A stretch of DNA of 64,000 bases from Tetzosporium hominis (GTDB lineage Bacteria > Bacillota > Bacilli > Bacillales_A > Planococcaceae), in the NCBI RefSeq assembly GCF_002265435.1, contig NZ_NOKQ01000276.1:84546-148545 (forward strand). The letters are read 5' to 3'. Numbering within the stretch: the first letter of the stretch is position 1; the number at the start of each line of letters is the position of its first letter. The position numbers were made by a program, and so were the translations under genes. This document shows positions 45,283 through 54,681 of the stretch, in pieces. The notes beneath the pieces were generated by a model that had not been told where the DNA came from, did no database searches, and saw nothing but the letters and a program-made list of their open reading frames with translations.

Positions 45283-45826
45283 TATTTTATTACTGATTAT
45301 TCTTATTGGAGGCATCATTGTAGGAGCAAAGCGTGGACTGATTGTGCAGCTGATTCACATGGTTGGATTCGTCGTCGCTTTGATCGTTGCCTTTAAGTAT
45401 TACAAACCTCTTGCAGAAAAATTTGTACTGTGGATTCCGTTTCCTGCTATCACGACAAATTCGCAACTGTCGTTTGCGGTGGAAGCATTGGATCTTGATC
45501 AAACGTTTTACCGAATCATCGCATTTGCACTCTTATTCTTCATTGTGAAGTTTGCACTGCAAATTGTTGCGTCTATGTTCGACTTCTTAAAGTTCTTACC
45601 AGTTCTTGGACAAGTGAGCAGTATTTTAGGTGCGGTTCTTGGATTTATTGAAATTTATTTCTTATTATTTGTCTTCCTATACGTACTCGCTCTATTACCA
45701 GTCGACTTTTTACAGACGGCAATCGGTGGCTCGGGCATCGCTCACTTTATTTTAGAGAACACCCCATTCTTATCTGAAGCGGTCAAAAACTGGTGGTACA
45801 TCTATCAGGACAGCCGTGCATCATAA
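45275..45826 (+). CDS. cvpA: CvpA family membrane protein
   Basis: This 183-residue protein has four hydrophobic helices (about 2-15, 25-42, 72-92, 104-142). The N-terminus [20 protein letters not shown] matches the CvpA family, named for E. coli colicin V production; the Bacillus homologue is YshB. The biochemical role is unclear. It overlaps zapA and ends in a terminator before polX. Confidence 0.88.
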   Translation: MVDILLLIILIGGIIVGAKRGLIVQLIHMVGFVVALIVAFKYYKPLAEKFVLWIPFPAITTNSQLSFAVEALDLDQTFYRIIAFALLFFIVKFALQIVASMFDFLKFLPVLGQVSSILGAVLGFIEIYFLLFVFLYVLALLPVDFLQTAIGGSGIAHFILENTPFLSEAVKNWWYIYQDSRAS

Positions 45827-45833
45827 TGAACCC

Positions 45834-45864
45834 AAAACTTCTCTCGCTAGCTGGGAGAAGTTTT
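45834..45864 (+). terminator. Terminator of zapA-cvpA
   Basis: AAAACTTCTC with GAGAAGTTTT around a 10-nt loop, and T5. Confidence 0.75.
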
Positions 45865-45895
45865 TGTCGCTTTCATACAAAGGAGTGTACAATCG

Positions 45896-47602
45896 ATGGA
45901 TAAAAAAACAATCATTCGTACGTTAGAACGAATTGCATTACTTATGGAACTTCAAGGTGAAAATCCGTTCAAAGTCAGCGCATTCCGAAAAGCTGCGCAG
46001 ACGCTTGAGTTAGACTCTCGAAGTTTGTCTGAAATGGACGACCCAACGAAGTTAAAAGGAATCGGAGCGGCAACAGGTGGAGTCATCACCGATCTAATTC
46101 AAGATGGCGAATCATCGCTACTTTTAGAACTTGAAAAACAAGTCCCTCAAGGACTTGTTGAAATGCTGCAAATTCCTGGCATGGGCGGTAAAAAAATTGC
46201 GAGGCTTCATGCAGAACTTGGTATTGAAACGCTTGAAGGACTGCGTGAAGCATGTGAGAAAAACGAGGTTCAGGCACTCGCTGGGTTTGGCAAAAAAACA
46301 GAAGAGAAGATTTTAAAAGAACTCGATCAACTTGCAAGCCGACCGGACCGCTATCCGATCTGGAAGTTAGAGCCGATCGTCGAACATATCGAATCGTTAC
46401 TGCACAACCATCAAAATGTAAATAAAGCATCTGTAGCTGGTTCTTTCCGACGAACGAAAGAGACGAGCAAAGACTTAGATTTTGTAATTGCTACTGATCA
46501 CGTAGAAGCAGTTAAAGAGATGCTTAAGGCTTCATTAGAAATTGAAGAAATGATTGCAGATGGCGATACAAAAATGTCTGTCTCACTTGCAAAACCAGAA
46601 CGTGTCGATGTGGACTTCCGTTTCGTTGTGGAAAGTGAATTTGCTACTACATTACACCACTTCACAGGATCAAAAGACCATAATATTCGCATGAGACAAC
46701 TGGCTAAAGAAAAAGACTGGAAGATCAGTGAGTACGGTGTCGAGAAAGAAGACGGAACGGTCACAACGTATGCGTCTGAAGCCGAATTCTTTGCGGATTT
46801 TGACCTGCCATTTATCCCACCCAGTGTACGGGAGACGGGTCAAGAACTGGATCGTCTTAACGAACTTAAGAATTTGGTTCAATTAGAAGACATCGTCTCA
46901 GACTTGCATATGCATACGACTTGGTCAGACGGTGCGCACTCTTTAGAGGAAATGATTGAAGGGTGTACTGCTAAGAACTACAAGTTGATGGTTATAACCG
47001 ATCATTCTCGCTATCTACGAGTGGCAAATGGACTGACTCCAGAACGTCTACGCGAACAAAATCAAAAAATTAAAGAACTTCAAAAGAACTATCCGGACAT
47101 CCATATCCTATCAGGTACGGAAATGGATATCTTGCCGGACGGAACACTTGATTTTGATGATGAGTTGTTAGCAGAACTCGATTTTGTCATAGCATCCATC
47201 CACTCAAGTTTCTCACAACCACAAGAGAAAATTATGGAGCGTCTGTTTGCAGCTGTATCGAATCCACATGTGGATATGATAGCGCATCCGACAGGTCGAA
47301 TCGTCGGGGAGCGTGAAGGCTACGAGCCGGATGTGGAACAACTGCTGCAATGGGCAAAAGAATATGACAAGATTGTCGAGCTCAATGCCAATCCGTACCG
47401 CTTAGACCTTGCTGTGCCGTGGCTTGAAAGAGCGCAAGAATTTGGTGTGAAAGTCGCTATTAATACTGATGCGCACCATTTAGATCATCTCCGGTTCATG
47501 GATATCGGAGTTCGTCACGCCCAAAAAGCGTGGCTCACTAAAGAAACTATCGTAAACACTTGGGAGCCGAAGAAGTTTTTAGACTATCTCTCCCGAAAGT
47601 AA
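45896..47602 (+). CDS. polX: DNA polymerase X family protein (PolX)
   Basis: PolX is a gap-filling repair polymerase with 3'-5' exonuclease activity, 568 residues. The N-terminal 8-kDa-like and HhH regions have LKGIGAATGGV and IPGMGGKKIA. The polymerase palm has VAGSFRRTKETSKDLDFV and DVDFRFV. The C-terminal PHP domain supplies exonuclease metal ligands: DLHMHTTWSDG, ITDHS, GTEMDI, IASIHSSF, AHPTGR and NTDAH. mutS2 follows after 12 bp. Confidence 0.96.
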   Translation: MDKKTIIRTLERIALLMELQGENPFKVSAFRKAAQTLELDSRSLSEMDDPTKLKGIGAATGGVITDLIQDGESSLLLELEKQVPQGLVEMLQIPGMGGKKIARLHAELGIETLEGLREACEKNEVQALAGFGKKTEEKILKELDQLASRPDRYPIWKLEPIVEHIESLLHNHQNVNKASVAGSFRRTKETSKDLDFVIATDHVEAVKEMLKASLEIEEMIADGDTKMSVSLAKPERVDVDFRFVVESEFATTLHHFTGSKDHNIRMRQLAKEKDWKISEYGVEKEDGTVTTYASEAEFFADFDLPFIPPSVRETGQELDRLNELKNLVQLEDIVSDLHMHTTWSDGAHSLEEMIEGCTAKNYKLMVITDHSRYLRVANGLTPERLREQNQKIKELQKNYPDIHILSGTEMDILPDGTLDFDDELLAELDFVIASIHSSFSQPQEKIMERLFAAVSNPHVDMIAHPTGRIVGEREGYEPDVEQLLQWAKEYDKIVELNANPYRLDLAVPWLERAQEFGVKVAINTDAHHLDHLRFMDIGVRHAQKAWLTKETIVNTWEPKKFLDYLSRK

Positions 47603-47614
47603 AGGAGGCGCACT

Positions 47615-49981
47615 ATGATTGCAAAAAAGGCGCTGCATACACTGGAATACCCAAAAGTTATTGATCATGTAAAATCATTTGCCACGTCTTCAGTTGGAAA
47701 GACGATAATAGAAGAACTTGTGCCTTCAACAGATTTTGAACAGATCCAAACATGGACAGAAGAGACAGACGAAGCATTAGCGATTCTTCGTGTACGCGGG
47801 AATGTGCCTCTTGGTGGCTTGTTTGATGTCCGGCCTCATGCACGTCGTGCTCAAATCGGAGGCATCTTGAGTGCTATGGAACTAATGGAAATTGCATCTA
47901 CCATTCGCTCGAGTAAGATTCTTCGTAAGTTTATAGAAGATGTCACGGATGCTGAAGATTTTTCTACTAAACATATGAAGAACTACACAGACGGGCTACC
48001 AATCCTTACAGAACTCGAGCATGAAATCAACGCCTGCATCGATGACAATGGGATGGTCCTCGATTCTGCAAGCCAGACGTTGCGATCAATTCGTCAGCAA
48101 CTCCGAACAGCCGTCCAGCGTATCCGTGAAAAACTTGATAGTTACACAAGAGGTCAGAATGCGACGAAGATGTTGTCGGACGCTATTGTCACGATTCGCA
48201 ATGACCGCTACGTGATTCCTGTAAAAGCGGAATATAGAAGTCATTATGGCGGAATTGTCCACGACCAATCGTCTTCGGGTCAGACTTTGTTCATCGAACC
48301 GAATGCAGTCGTGCAGCTCAATAACGATGCACGGGCTCTTCGAGTGAAAGAACAAGAAGAAATTGAACGCATCTTGAAAGAATTATCGATGCAAGTTGAA
48401 ATCGTCGCATCGGACTTATTCCATCTAGTCAAAACGATGGCGACATTAGACGCAATATTCGCCAAAGCTAAATACGGTACTGCAGAAATGTGCACACGAC
48501 CAACTATCAATCAAGAAGGCCGCATTCGCCTCGTGAAAGCGCGTCACCCACTCCTGAAAAAAGAAGAAGCAGTGGCCAATACCATCGAATTCGGAAATCC
48601 TGATACGGCCGTCGTCATAACGGGACCCAATACCGGGGGAAAGACCGTCACTTTAAAAACGGTGGGACTTTGCACATTAATGGCGCAGAGTGGAATCCCG
48701 ATTCCAGCACTAGATGGCTCAGAGGTTGCGGTATTCAAATCGGTATTTGCCGATATCGGAGATGAGCAATCCATTGAGCAGAGCTTAAGTACGTTCTCGT
48801 CTCATATGGTTAACATCGTCGATATTCTGAAGAAATTCGATGAGTATTCATTAGTGCTGTTTGATGAACTAGGTGCCGGTACAGATCCGCAAGAAGGAGC
48901 AGCACTTGCTATTTCGATTTTAGATGAAGTTCATGGACGAGGCGCACGTGTCATGGCGACAACTCACTATCCGGAACTGAAAGCATATGGCTACAACCGT
49001 CCAGGCGTCATCAATGCGAGCGTTGAATTTGATGTAGAGACTCTAAGTCCGACTTACAAATTGTTGATGGGCGTTCCAGGCCGAAGCAATGCCTTTGAAA
49101 TTTCAAAACGCCTTGGTTTGCCACAACATATCATCTCACACGCGGAAGGCTTTACAGGGACCGATCGTAGCGAAGTCGATACGATGATTGCATCATTAGA
49201 AGAAAGTCGTAAGAGAGCCGAACAAGATGCAGAAGATACCAAACGAGTACTTGAAGAATCCGAAGCACTAAAACAAGAGCTTGCGGAACGCTTGGCTGAT
49301 TACGAAGCGAAGAAAGAGCAGCTTGCTGAAAAAGCGCGTGAAAAAGCGAAGAAGATTGTGGACGAAGCGCGTCGTGAGTCTGAAAGTGTGATTCAAGGAC
49401 TTCGCCAGCTTCAGAAACAAGCAGCAGCTGGTGTGAAAGAACACGAAATAATCGATGCAAGAAAACGATTAGAAGGCGCGTTGCCGGAGAATCCCGTGCT
49501 GAAAAAAGAAAAACAAAAGAAACAAAGAGCTCAGAATCTCCAGGCAGGAGATGAAGTAAAGGTTTTGTCCTTTGGTCAAAAAGGGACATTGCTTGAGAAA
49601 GTCTCGAAAGATGAGTGGGCCGTTCAAATCGGCGTTCTGAAAATGAAATTACCAGAAAGTGATCTGGAATTTGTGAAACCAGATAAACCACAACCTACTG
49701 TGTCGGTGCATTCAGTGGGAGGTCGTTCAGGAGCAGGAGTCAAACTGGAACTTGACCTGCGTGGGGAGCGCTACGAAGATGCGCTCTTGCGAACTGAAAA
49801 ATATTTGGATGATGCCGTACTAGCAAACTATCCACGAGTGAGTATCATTCACGGAAAAGGTACAGGTGCTCTTCGTCAAGGCATACAGACGATGCTGAAG
49901 AAAGACCGCCGTGTGAAGAGCTACCGTTTTGGAGAAGCAGGCGAAGGTGGCTACGGAGTGACCATCGTAGAGTTGAAATAA
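47615..49981 (+). CDS. mutS2: Endonuclease MutS2
   Basis: MutS2 has 788 residues. In Bacillus it acts on recombination intermediates and, as RqcU, rescues collided ribosomes. The core MutS ATPase has GPNTGGKTVTLKTVG, LVLFDELGAGTDPQEG and ATTHYPELKAYGY. A long coiled-coil (about 510-625) precedes the KOW-like linker. The C-terminal Smr nuclease domain shows LDLRGERYEDAL and IIHGKGTGALRQG. Ribosome site AAAGGAGG, coupled to polX. Confidence 0.97.
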   Translation: MIAKKALHTLEYPKVIDHVKSFATSSVGKTIIEELVPSTDFEQIQTWTEETDEALAILRVRGNVPLGGLFDVRPHARRAQIGGILSAMELMEIASTIRSSKILRKFIEDVTDAEDFSTKHMKNYTDGLPILTELEHEINACIDDNGMVLDSASQTLRSIRQQLRTAVQRIREKLDSYTRGQNATKMLSDAIVTIRNDRYVIPVKAEYRSHYGGIVHDQSSSGQTLFIEPNAVVQLNNDARALRVKEQEEIERILKELSMQVEIVASDLFHLVKTMATLDAIFAKAKYGTAEMCTRPTINQEGRIRLVKARHPLLKKEEAVANTIEFGNPDTAVVITGPNTGGKTVTLKTVGLCTLMAQSGIPIPALDGSEVAVFKSVFADIGDEQSIEQSLSTFSSHMVNIVDILKKFDEYSLVLFDELGAGTDPQEGAALAISILDEVHGRGARVMATTHYPELKAYGYNRPGVINASVEFDVETLSPTYKLLMGVPGRSNAFEISKRLGLPQHIISHAEGFTGTDRSEVDTMIASLEESRKRAEQDAEDTKRVLEESEALKQELAERLADYEAKKEQLAEKAREKAKKIVDEARRESESVIQGLRQLQKQAAAGVKEHEIIDARKRLEGALPENPVLKKEKQKKQRAQNLQAGDEVKVLSFGQKGTLLEKVSKDEWAVQIGVLKMKLPESDLEFVKPDKPQPTVSVHSVGGRSGAGVKLELDLRGERYEDALLRTEKYLDDAVLANYPRVSIIHGKGTGALRQGIQTMLKKDRRVKSYRFGEAGEGGYGVTIVELK

Positions 49982-50048
49982 AAGTGAAACCTCTTTGCAA
50001 GTCAAACGTACAACAAGAATGTAGAAGCATAGGAAGAGGGGGAGCACG

Positions 50049-50465
50049 GTGTCACTTTTAGCATTTTGGTCTCATCCGCTCGTAGAATCAGCGGGATATT
50101 TCAGCGTAGTGATCTTATGTTTGATCATAGCCATGGTATTGTTTGAAGTCGTTACGAAGTATAAGAACTGGGCGGAAATCAAGAATGGGAATGTTGCCGT
50201 TGCATTAGCGACAGGTGGAAAAATCTTTGGTGTGGCCAATATTTTTCGGTTCTCGATTGAAAAACACTCTTCATTTTTAGAGATGATTGGCTGGGGAACA
50301 TTTGGTTTTGCGCTACTCATTATTGCGTATTGGTTATTTGAATTCTTAACCCCTTCGTTCAATGTAGATAAAGAAATTGAACAGGATAACCGTTCTGTTG
50401 GTTTCATCTCGTTCATCTTATCCGTCGGTTTATCCTTCGTGATCGGTGCAAGTATTTCAAATTAG
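50049..50465 (+). CDS. yshE: DUF350 membrane protein (YshE)
   Basis: This 138-residue membrane protein has four hydrophobic segments (about 15-33, 48-65, 80-102, 116-136). The family motif GNVAVALATGGKIFGVANIF is clear. Its function is unknown. It starts at GTG behind AGAGGGGGAG. B. subtilis yshE also follows mutS2. A small frame follows after 9 bp. Confidence 0.87.
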   Translation: MSLLAFWSHPLVESAGYFSVVILCLIIAMVLFEVVTKYKNWAEIKNGNVAVALATGGKIFGVANIFRFSIEKHSSFLEMIGWGTFGFALLIIAYWLFEFLTPSFNVDKEIEQDNRSVGFISFILSVGLSFVIGASISN

Positions 50466-50474
50466 GAGTGCCCA

Positions 50475-50555
50475 ATGGAAAAATTAGCGAAAGTGTTATT
50501 AGTTGTAGCCGTTCTATTTATAGCAGTCGGAGTGTATTATGTTTTTATAAGATAA
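50475..50555 (+). CDS. Possible 26-residue single-span membrane peptide
   Basis: ATG 50475 lies 6 bases after AGGAG and 9 bp after yshE. The peptide is MEKLAK followed by about 15 hydrophobic residues (VLLVVAVLFIAVGVY) and ends YVFIR, a typical small membrane protein. A terminator follows immediately, so it is at the end of the polX-mutS2-yshE transcript. No homologue is known to me. Confidence 0.5.
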   Translation: MEKLAKVLLVVAVLFIAVGVYYVFIR

Positions 50556-50558
50556 CCG

Positions 50559-50610
50559 AACAAGGATTGTGAAGAATGACGTTAAATCTTCCCAGTCCTT
50601 GTTATTTTTT
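50559..50610 (+). terminator. Terminator of the polX-mutS2-yshE unit
   Basis: AACAAGGA/TCCTTGTT outer and GAAGA/TCTTC inner stems, followed by TATTTTTTT. Confidence 0.8.
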
Positions 50611-50639
50611 TGATGGAAATCGTCTTATCATGTAGAAAT

Positions 50640-50671
50640 AGATTGAATAGCCATTCATATTTTCATATACT
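50640..50671 (+). promoter_or_regulatory. lcfA promoter overlapped by a FadR box
   Basis: TTGAAT (50644-50649), 16 bp, TATACT (50666-50671). Position 50640-50657 matches 11 of 14 arm positions, and the central ATAG, of the B. subtilis TetR-type FadR box TGAATGAMTARTCATTCA. The box covers the -35, so repression by occlusion is expected. Confidence 0.75.
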
Positions 50672-50715
50672 AAAGTTAGGAATATTCACGCTATTCTAAT
50701 CAAGGGGGTCTTACA

Positions 50716-52410
50716 ATGGCAGAAAAAGTGTGGCAGAAGCATTACCCTGAACAAATTCCACATACTTTGACGTATGAGGAAATACCGATTCAAGAATTTC
50801 TGACTCGGTCTGCAAAGAACTACCCGGACAACGTTGCTATTCATTTCATGGGGAAAGAAATGAAATATGCTGAGCTTTATGAATCTGCACTGAAGTTTGC
50901 AAACTATTTGCAGACACTTGGGATTCAAAAAGGGGACCGTGTGGCAATTATGCTACCGAACTGTCCGCAGGGAGTCATTGCGTTTTACGGTATCTTGTAT
51001 GCAGGGGGAATTGTTGTTCAGACAAACCCACTCTATACAGAACGAGAAGCACAGTATCAGTTAAAAGACGCGGGAGCTAAGGCAATCATTACATTGGATA
51101 TTCTTTATCCGCGTATCTCTAAAATCATGAAAGAGACGGATTTAGAGAACTTGATCATCACCGGAATTAAAGATTATCTTCCATTCCCAAAAAACATGGT
51201 CTATCCTTTCATTCAAAAGAAACAATACGGCTTTTCTGTAAAAGTAGAGCACCGTGGCTCAAATCATTTATTCACAGAAGTCATGAAAGTGGCTAAAGCG
51301 GAGAAAGAAGATGTGGCCATCGATTTTGAAAATGATTTGGCGATGCTTCAATACACAGGTGGTACAACTGGATTCCCTAAGGGAGTTATGTTGACTCACA
51401 AAAATCTTGTCACCAACGTAACGATGTGTAAGACTTGGTTATATGAGTGTGAAGACGGAAAAGAACGTGTCCTTGGTATTCTTCCATTTTTCCACGTTTA
51501 CGGAATGACTACAGTGCTAGTACTATCCATTATGCAAGCTAATACAATGATCTTACTTCCTAAATTTGATGTTGAAACCGCTCTCAAAACAATCGACAAA
51601 CAGAAACCGACATTGTTCCCTGGAGCACCAACGATTTATATTGGGATCTTAAACTCGCCGAACCTCGGAAAATATGATTTGTCTTCTATCAATGCATGTA
51701 TCAGTGGATCGGCTGCACTACCGGTAGAAGTTCAAGAGAAATTTGAACGAGTGACAGGCGGTCGTCTTGTAGAAGGTTACGGCTTAACTGAGACGTCACC
51801 GGTAACTCATGCGAACCTGGTCTACACAGATAAACGAGTCAAAGGATCGATTGGGATTCCTTGGCCAGACACAGATTCTGCGATTTTCCAAATGGATTCT
51901 ACAGAGCCGCTCCCAGTTGGTGAAGTAGGAGAAATTGCTGTACGGGGACCACAAGTCATGAAGGGGTATTGGAACCGACCAGAAGAAACAGAAATGGTGA
52001 TTCGTGATGGATGGTTCTTAACAGGTGATTTAGGGTATATGGATGAAGACGGTTACTTCTACATCGTCGATCGTAAGAAAGATATGATCATCGCAGGTGG
52101 ATTCAATATTTATCCTCGTGAAATTGAAGAGATTCTATACGAGCACGAAGCGATTCAAGAATGTGTCGTAGCTGGTATCCCGGATCCTTACCGTGGTGAG
52201 ACGGTAAAAGCGTACATTGTAGTTAAAGATGGACACAACGTGACGGAAGAAGAATTAAACGACTACTGCCGCACAAAGCTTGCAGCATTTAAAGTACCTC
52301 GTTTCTATGAGTTCCGTGAGGAGCTTCCAAAAACAGCGGTAGGAAAGATCTTACGACGTACGTTGATTGAGGAAGAAAAAGAAAAGCTCAAGCAATCACA
52401 AACAAGTTGA
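50716..52410 (+). CDS. lcfA: Long-chain fatty acid-CoA ligase
   Basis: LcfA activates fatty acids to acyl-CoA with ATP, the first step of beta-oxidation. It has 564 residues. The adenylate-forming signature is YTGGTTGFPKGVMLTHKN, then GYGLTETSPVTH, WFLTGDLGYMDEDGYFYIVD and DRKKDMIIAGGFNIYPREIE, with the C-terminal catalytic Lys in KTAVGKILRR. It opens the lcfA-fadR-fadB-etfB-etfA operon, which has the same order in B. subtilis. The 3' end overlaps an internal promoter. Confidence 0.96.
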   Translation: MAEKVWQKHYPEQIPHTLTYEEIPIQEFLTRSAKNYPDNVAIHFMGKEMKYAELYESALKFANYLQTLGIQKGDRVAIMLPNCPQGVIAFYGILYAGGIVVQTNPLYTEREAQYQLKDAGAKAIITLDILYPRISKIMKETDLENLIITGIKDYLPFPKNMVYPFIQKKQYGFSVKVEHRGSNHLFTEVMKVAKAEKEDVAIDFENDLAMLQYTGGTTGFPKGVMLTHKNLVTNVTMCKTWLYECEDGKERVLGILPFFHVYGMTTVLVLSIMQANTMILLPKFDVETALKTIDKQKPTLFPGAPTIYIGILNSPNLGKYDLSSINACISGSAALPVEVQEKFERVTGGRLVEGYGLTETSPVTHANLVYTDKRVKGSIGIPWPDTDSAIFQMDSTEPLPVGEVGEIAVRGPQVMKGYWNRPEETEMVIRDGWFLTGDLGYMDEDGYFYIVDRKKDMIIAGGFNIYPREIEEILYEHEAIQECVVAGIPDPYRGETVKAYIVVKDGHNVTEEELNDYCRTKLAAFKVPRFYEFREELPKTAVGKILRRTLIEEEKEKLKQSQTS

Positions 52411-52467
52411 CAGAATAAAAATTAAATACTACTATAAAAATATGAATGAATAGTCATTCATATTTTT
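52407..52467 (+). promoter_or_regulatory. Internal fadR promoter and perfect FadR palindrome
   Basis: Perfect TTGACA (52407-52412) overlapping the lcfA stop, 17 bp, TACTAT (52430-52435). Then 52436-52449 and 52454-52467 form exact 14-bp inverted arms around ATAG; the inner part TGAATGA/TCATTCA is a perfect FadR box. The T5 after the right arm means the transcript of the same palindrome could also act as a weak terminator. Confidence 0.8.
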
Positions 52468-52484
52468 ATTTTGGGGTTGAGACG

Positions 52485-53069
52485 ATGAAAAAAGAAAAAC
52501 CTAAATACCGACAAATCATTGATGCGGCCATAATTGTGATTGCCGAGAACGGGTATCATCAATCCCAAGTCTCCAAGATTGCAAAGCAAGCCGGAGTAGC
52601 CGACGGCACAATCTATCTGTATTTCAAAAACAAAGAAGATATTCTGATTTCTGTTTTTGATGAGAAGATGGAGATGTTTGCAGATCGCTTAAATGAAATT
52701 ATTGAAAAGCCGATCACGGCATCTGAAAAACTTTATAAAATGGTTGAAAATCATTTCACGGTTCTTTCAGCAGATCGCCACTTGGCAACTGTCACGCAGC
52801 TAGAGCTTCGTCAGTCCAACCTGGCACTGCGTTTACGCATCAACGCAGTTTTGAAAAATTATCTCGTGTTACTCGATACCATTTTAAAAGACGGCATTGC
52901 TAATGGAGAATTTGATAAAGATATGGATATTCGCTTAGCGAGACAGATGGTTTTTGGTACAATTGACGAGACGACTACGACTTGGGTGATGAATGAATAC
53001 AAATATGATTTGGTAGCGCTCTCACCAAAAGTTCATCAGTTGTTGTTTAACGCAATCAAAGCTGAATAG
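52485..53069 (+). CDS. fadR: TetR family fatty-acid degradation regulator FadR
   Basis: FadR represses beta-oxidation genes and is released by long-chain acyl-CoA. It has 194 residues from ATG 52485, the length of B. subtilis FadR; the in-frame ATG at 52446 lies inside the operator. The TetR helix-turn-helix region is [20 protein letters not shown] near 33-52. The ligand domain follows. Two matching operator boxes upstream (of lcfA and of fadR itself) support the identity. Confidence 0.94.
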   Translation: MKKEKPKYRQIIDAAIIVIAENGYHQSQVSKIAKQAGVADGTIYLYFKNKEDILISVFDEKMEMFADRLNEIIEKPITASEKLYKMVENHFTVLSADRHLATVTQLELRQSNLALRLRINAVLKNYLVLLDTILKDGIANGEFDKDMDIRLARQMVFGTIDETTTTWVMNEYKYDLVALSPKVHQLLFNAIKAE

Positions 53070-53082
53070 GGGATGTGAACAA

Positions 53083-53856
53083 ATGGAATTTCTTTCATGG
53101 GGAACAAAGGATCATGTGGCGACTGTCACATTGAACCGTCCACCAGCCAATGCGCTGTCACGCCAGCTGATCTTAGATATCAATTCATTCTTAGATCAAG
53201 TAGAGCAAGACGATTCTGTACGCGTTATTGTTTTCAAAGGAGAAGGTCGTTTCTTCTCTGCTGGGGCAGATATTAAAGAATTTACATCAATCACAAGCGG
53301 CGAAGAGTTTTCTAAGCTTGCTAAAAATGGACAAGACATTTTTGAACGCGTTGAAACTTTCTCGAAACCAATCATTGCAGCCATTCATGGGGCGGCGTTA
53401 GGAGGAGGTCTAGAATTTGCTATGAGTTGTCATATTCGTGTGGTAACAGAATCAGCAAAACTTGGCCTTCCTGAATTGCAACTTGGTCTCATTCCAGGCT
53501 TTGCAGGTACACAGCGTCTGCCACGTTATGTGGGAGTCGCGAAAGCTGCTGAAATGTTGCTGACAAGCGATCCGATTTCAGGATCAGAGGCTGCACGTCT
53601 TGGATTAGCAAATCATGCTGTTGCTGAAGAAGAATTGGAAACTACTGTTCAGCAAATGGCAGCTAAGATCGCTAAAAAGAGTCCAGTAGCTATGAAATAC
53701 GCGTTAGAAGCACTGCAATATACTAAAGATGACTCTTATTACAAAGGCGTAGACGCTGAAGCGCATTCTTTTGGAACCGTTTTCGTGTCAGAAGATGCCA
53801 AAGAAGGAATTTCTGCCTTCTTAGAAAAACGTCAACCAAATTTTAAAGGAAACTAA
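53083..53856 (+). CDS. fadB: Enoyl-CoA hydratase
   Basis: This crotonase-fold enzyme has 257 residues and hydrates 2-enoyl-CoA in beta-oxidation. Oxyanion-hole regions are AGADIKEF and [16 protein letters not shown]; the catalytic Glu lies in [18 protein letters not shown]. Ribosome site GGGGATG is modest, and the gene starts 13 bp after fadR. The name follows the B. subtilis operon, in which FadB is this hydratase and not the E. coli multifunctional enzyme. Confidence 0.92.
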   Translation: MEFLSWGTKDHVATVTLNRPPANALSRQLILDINSFLDQVEQDDSVRVIVFKGEGRFFSAGADIKEFTSITSGEEFSKLAKNGQDIFERVETFSKPIIAAIHGAALGGGLEFAMSCHIRVVTESAKLGLPELQLGLIPGFAGTQRLPRYVGVAKAAEMLLTSDPISGSEAARLGLANHAVAEEELETTVQQMAAKIAKKSPVAMKYALEALQYTKDDSYYKGVDAEAHSFGTVFVSEDAKEGISAFLEKRQPNFKGN

Positions 53857-53876
53857 TTTATTTTGGAGGGAACCCA

Positions 53877-54647
53877 ATGAATATTTATGTTTTAGTTAAA
53901 CGTACATTCGACACGGAAGAAAAAATCGTCGTATCTGGCGGGCACATTCAAGAAGATGGCGCTGAGTTCATCATCAACCCATACGATGAGTATGCAATTG
54001 AAGAAGCGATTCAAGTTCGCGACGCTCACGGCGGAGAAGTAACAGTCATCACTATGGGTGACGTAGAAGCTGAAAAGCAATTACGTACAGCGTTAGCTAT
54101 GGGTGCTGACAAAGCGGTTCTGATCAACACAGAAGACGTAGAAGATTTAGACCAGTTCAGTGCAGCTCATATTTTAGCTGAATACTTAAAAGATAAAGAA
54201 GCAGACTTGATCCTAGCTGGTAACGTCGCAATCGACGGCGGTTCAGGTCAAGTAGGACCACGTGTTGCTGAGTTACTAGGCATCAACTACGTAACGACTA
54301 TCACAAACCTTGAAATCAATGGAGATACAGTAGCTATCAAACGTGACGTAGAAGGAGACACAGAAGAATTAGAAACAACACTTCCACTTCTAGTTACAGC
54401 GCAACAAGGATTGAACGAACCACGCTACCCATCTTTACCAGGAATCATGAAGGCAAAGAAAAAGCCTCTTGAAGAGTTAGAATTAGACGATCTGGATATC
54501 GATGAAGATGATGTCGAAGCAAAAACAGAAACGGTTGAAATCTACCTTCCTCCGAAAAAAGAAGCAGGAAAAGTTCTACAAGGTGATCTTCAGGATCAAG
54601 TAAAAGAACTAGTCGGCTTACTTCGCACGGAAGCAAAAGTAATCTAA
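53877..54647 (+). CDS. etfB: Electron transfer flavoprotein subunit beta
   Basis: EtfB, with EtfA, carries electrons from acyl-CoA dehydrogenases toward the quinone pool. It has 256 residues. The N-terminus MNIYVLVKRTFDTEEKI and the AMP/FAD-binding region LAGNVAIDGGSGQVGPRVAE are typical; the recognition loop region reads TLPLLVTAQQGLNEPRYPSL. Ribosome site TGGAGGG. etfA follows after 34 bp. Confidence 0.96.
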   Translation: MNIYVLVKRTFDTEEKIVVSGGHIQEDGAEFIINPYDEYAIEEAIQVRDAHGGEVTVITMGDVEAEKQLRTALAMGADKAVLINTEDVEDLDQFSAAHILAEYLKDKEADLILAGNVAIDGGSGQVGPRVAELLGINYVTTITNLEINGDTVAIKRDVEGDTEELETTLPLLVTAQQGLNEPRYPSLPGIMKAKKKPLEELELDDLDIDEDDVEAKTETVEIYLPPKKEAGKVLQGDLQDQVKELVGLLRTEAKVI

Positions 54648-54681
54648 ATCGAACGGAACAACATCGAAGGAGGAACTTAGC

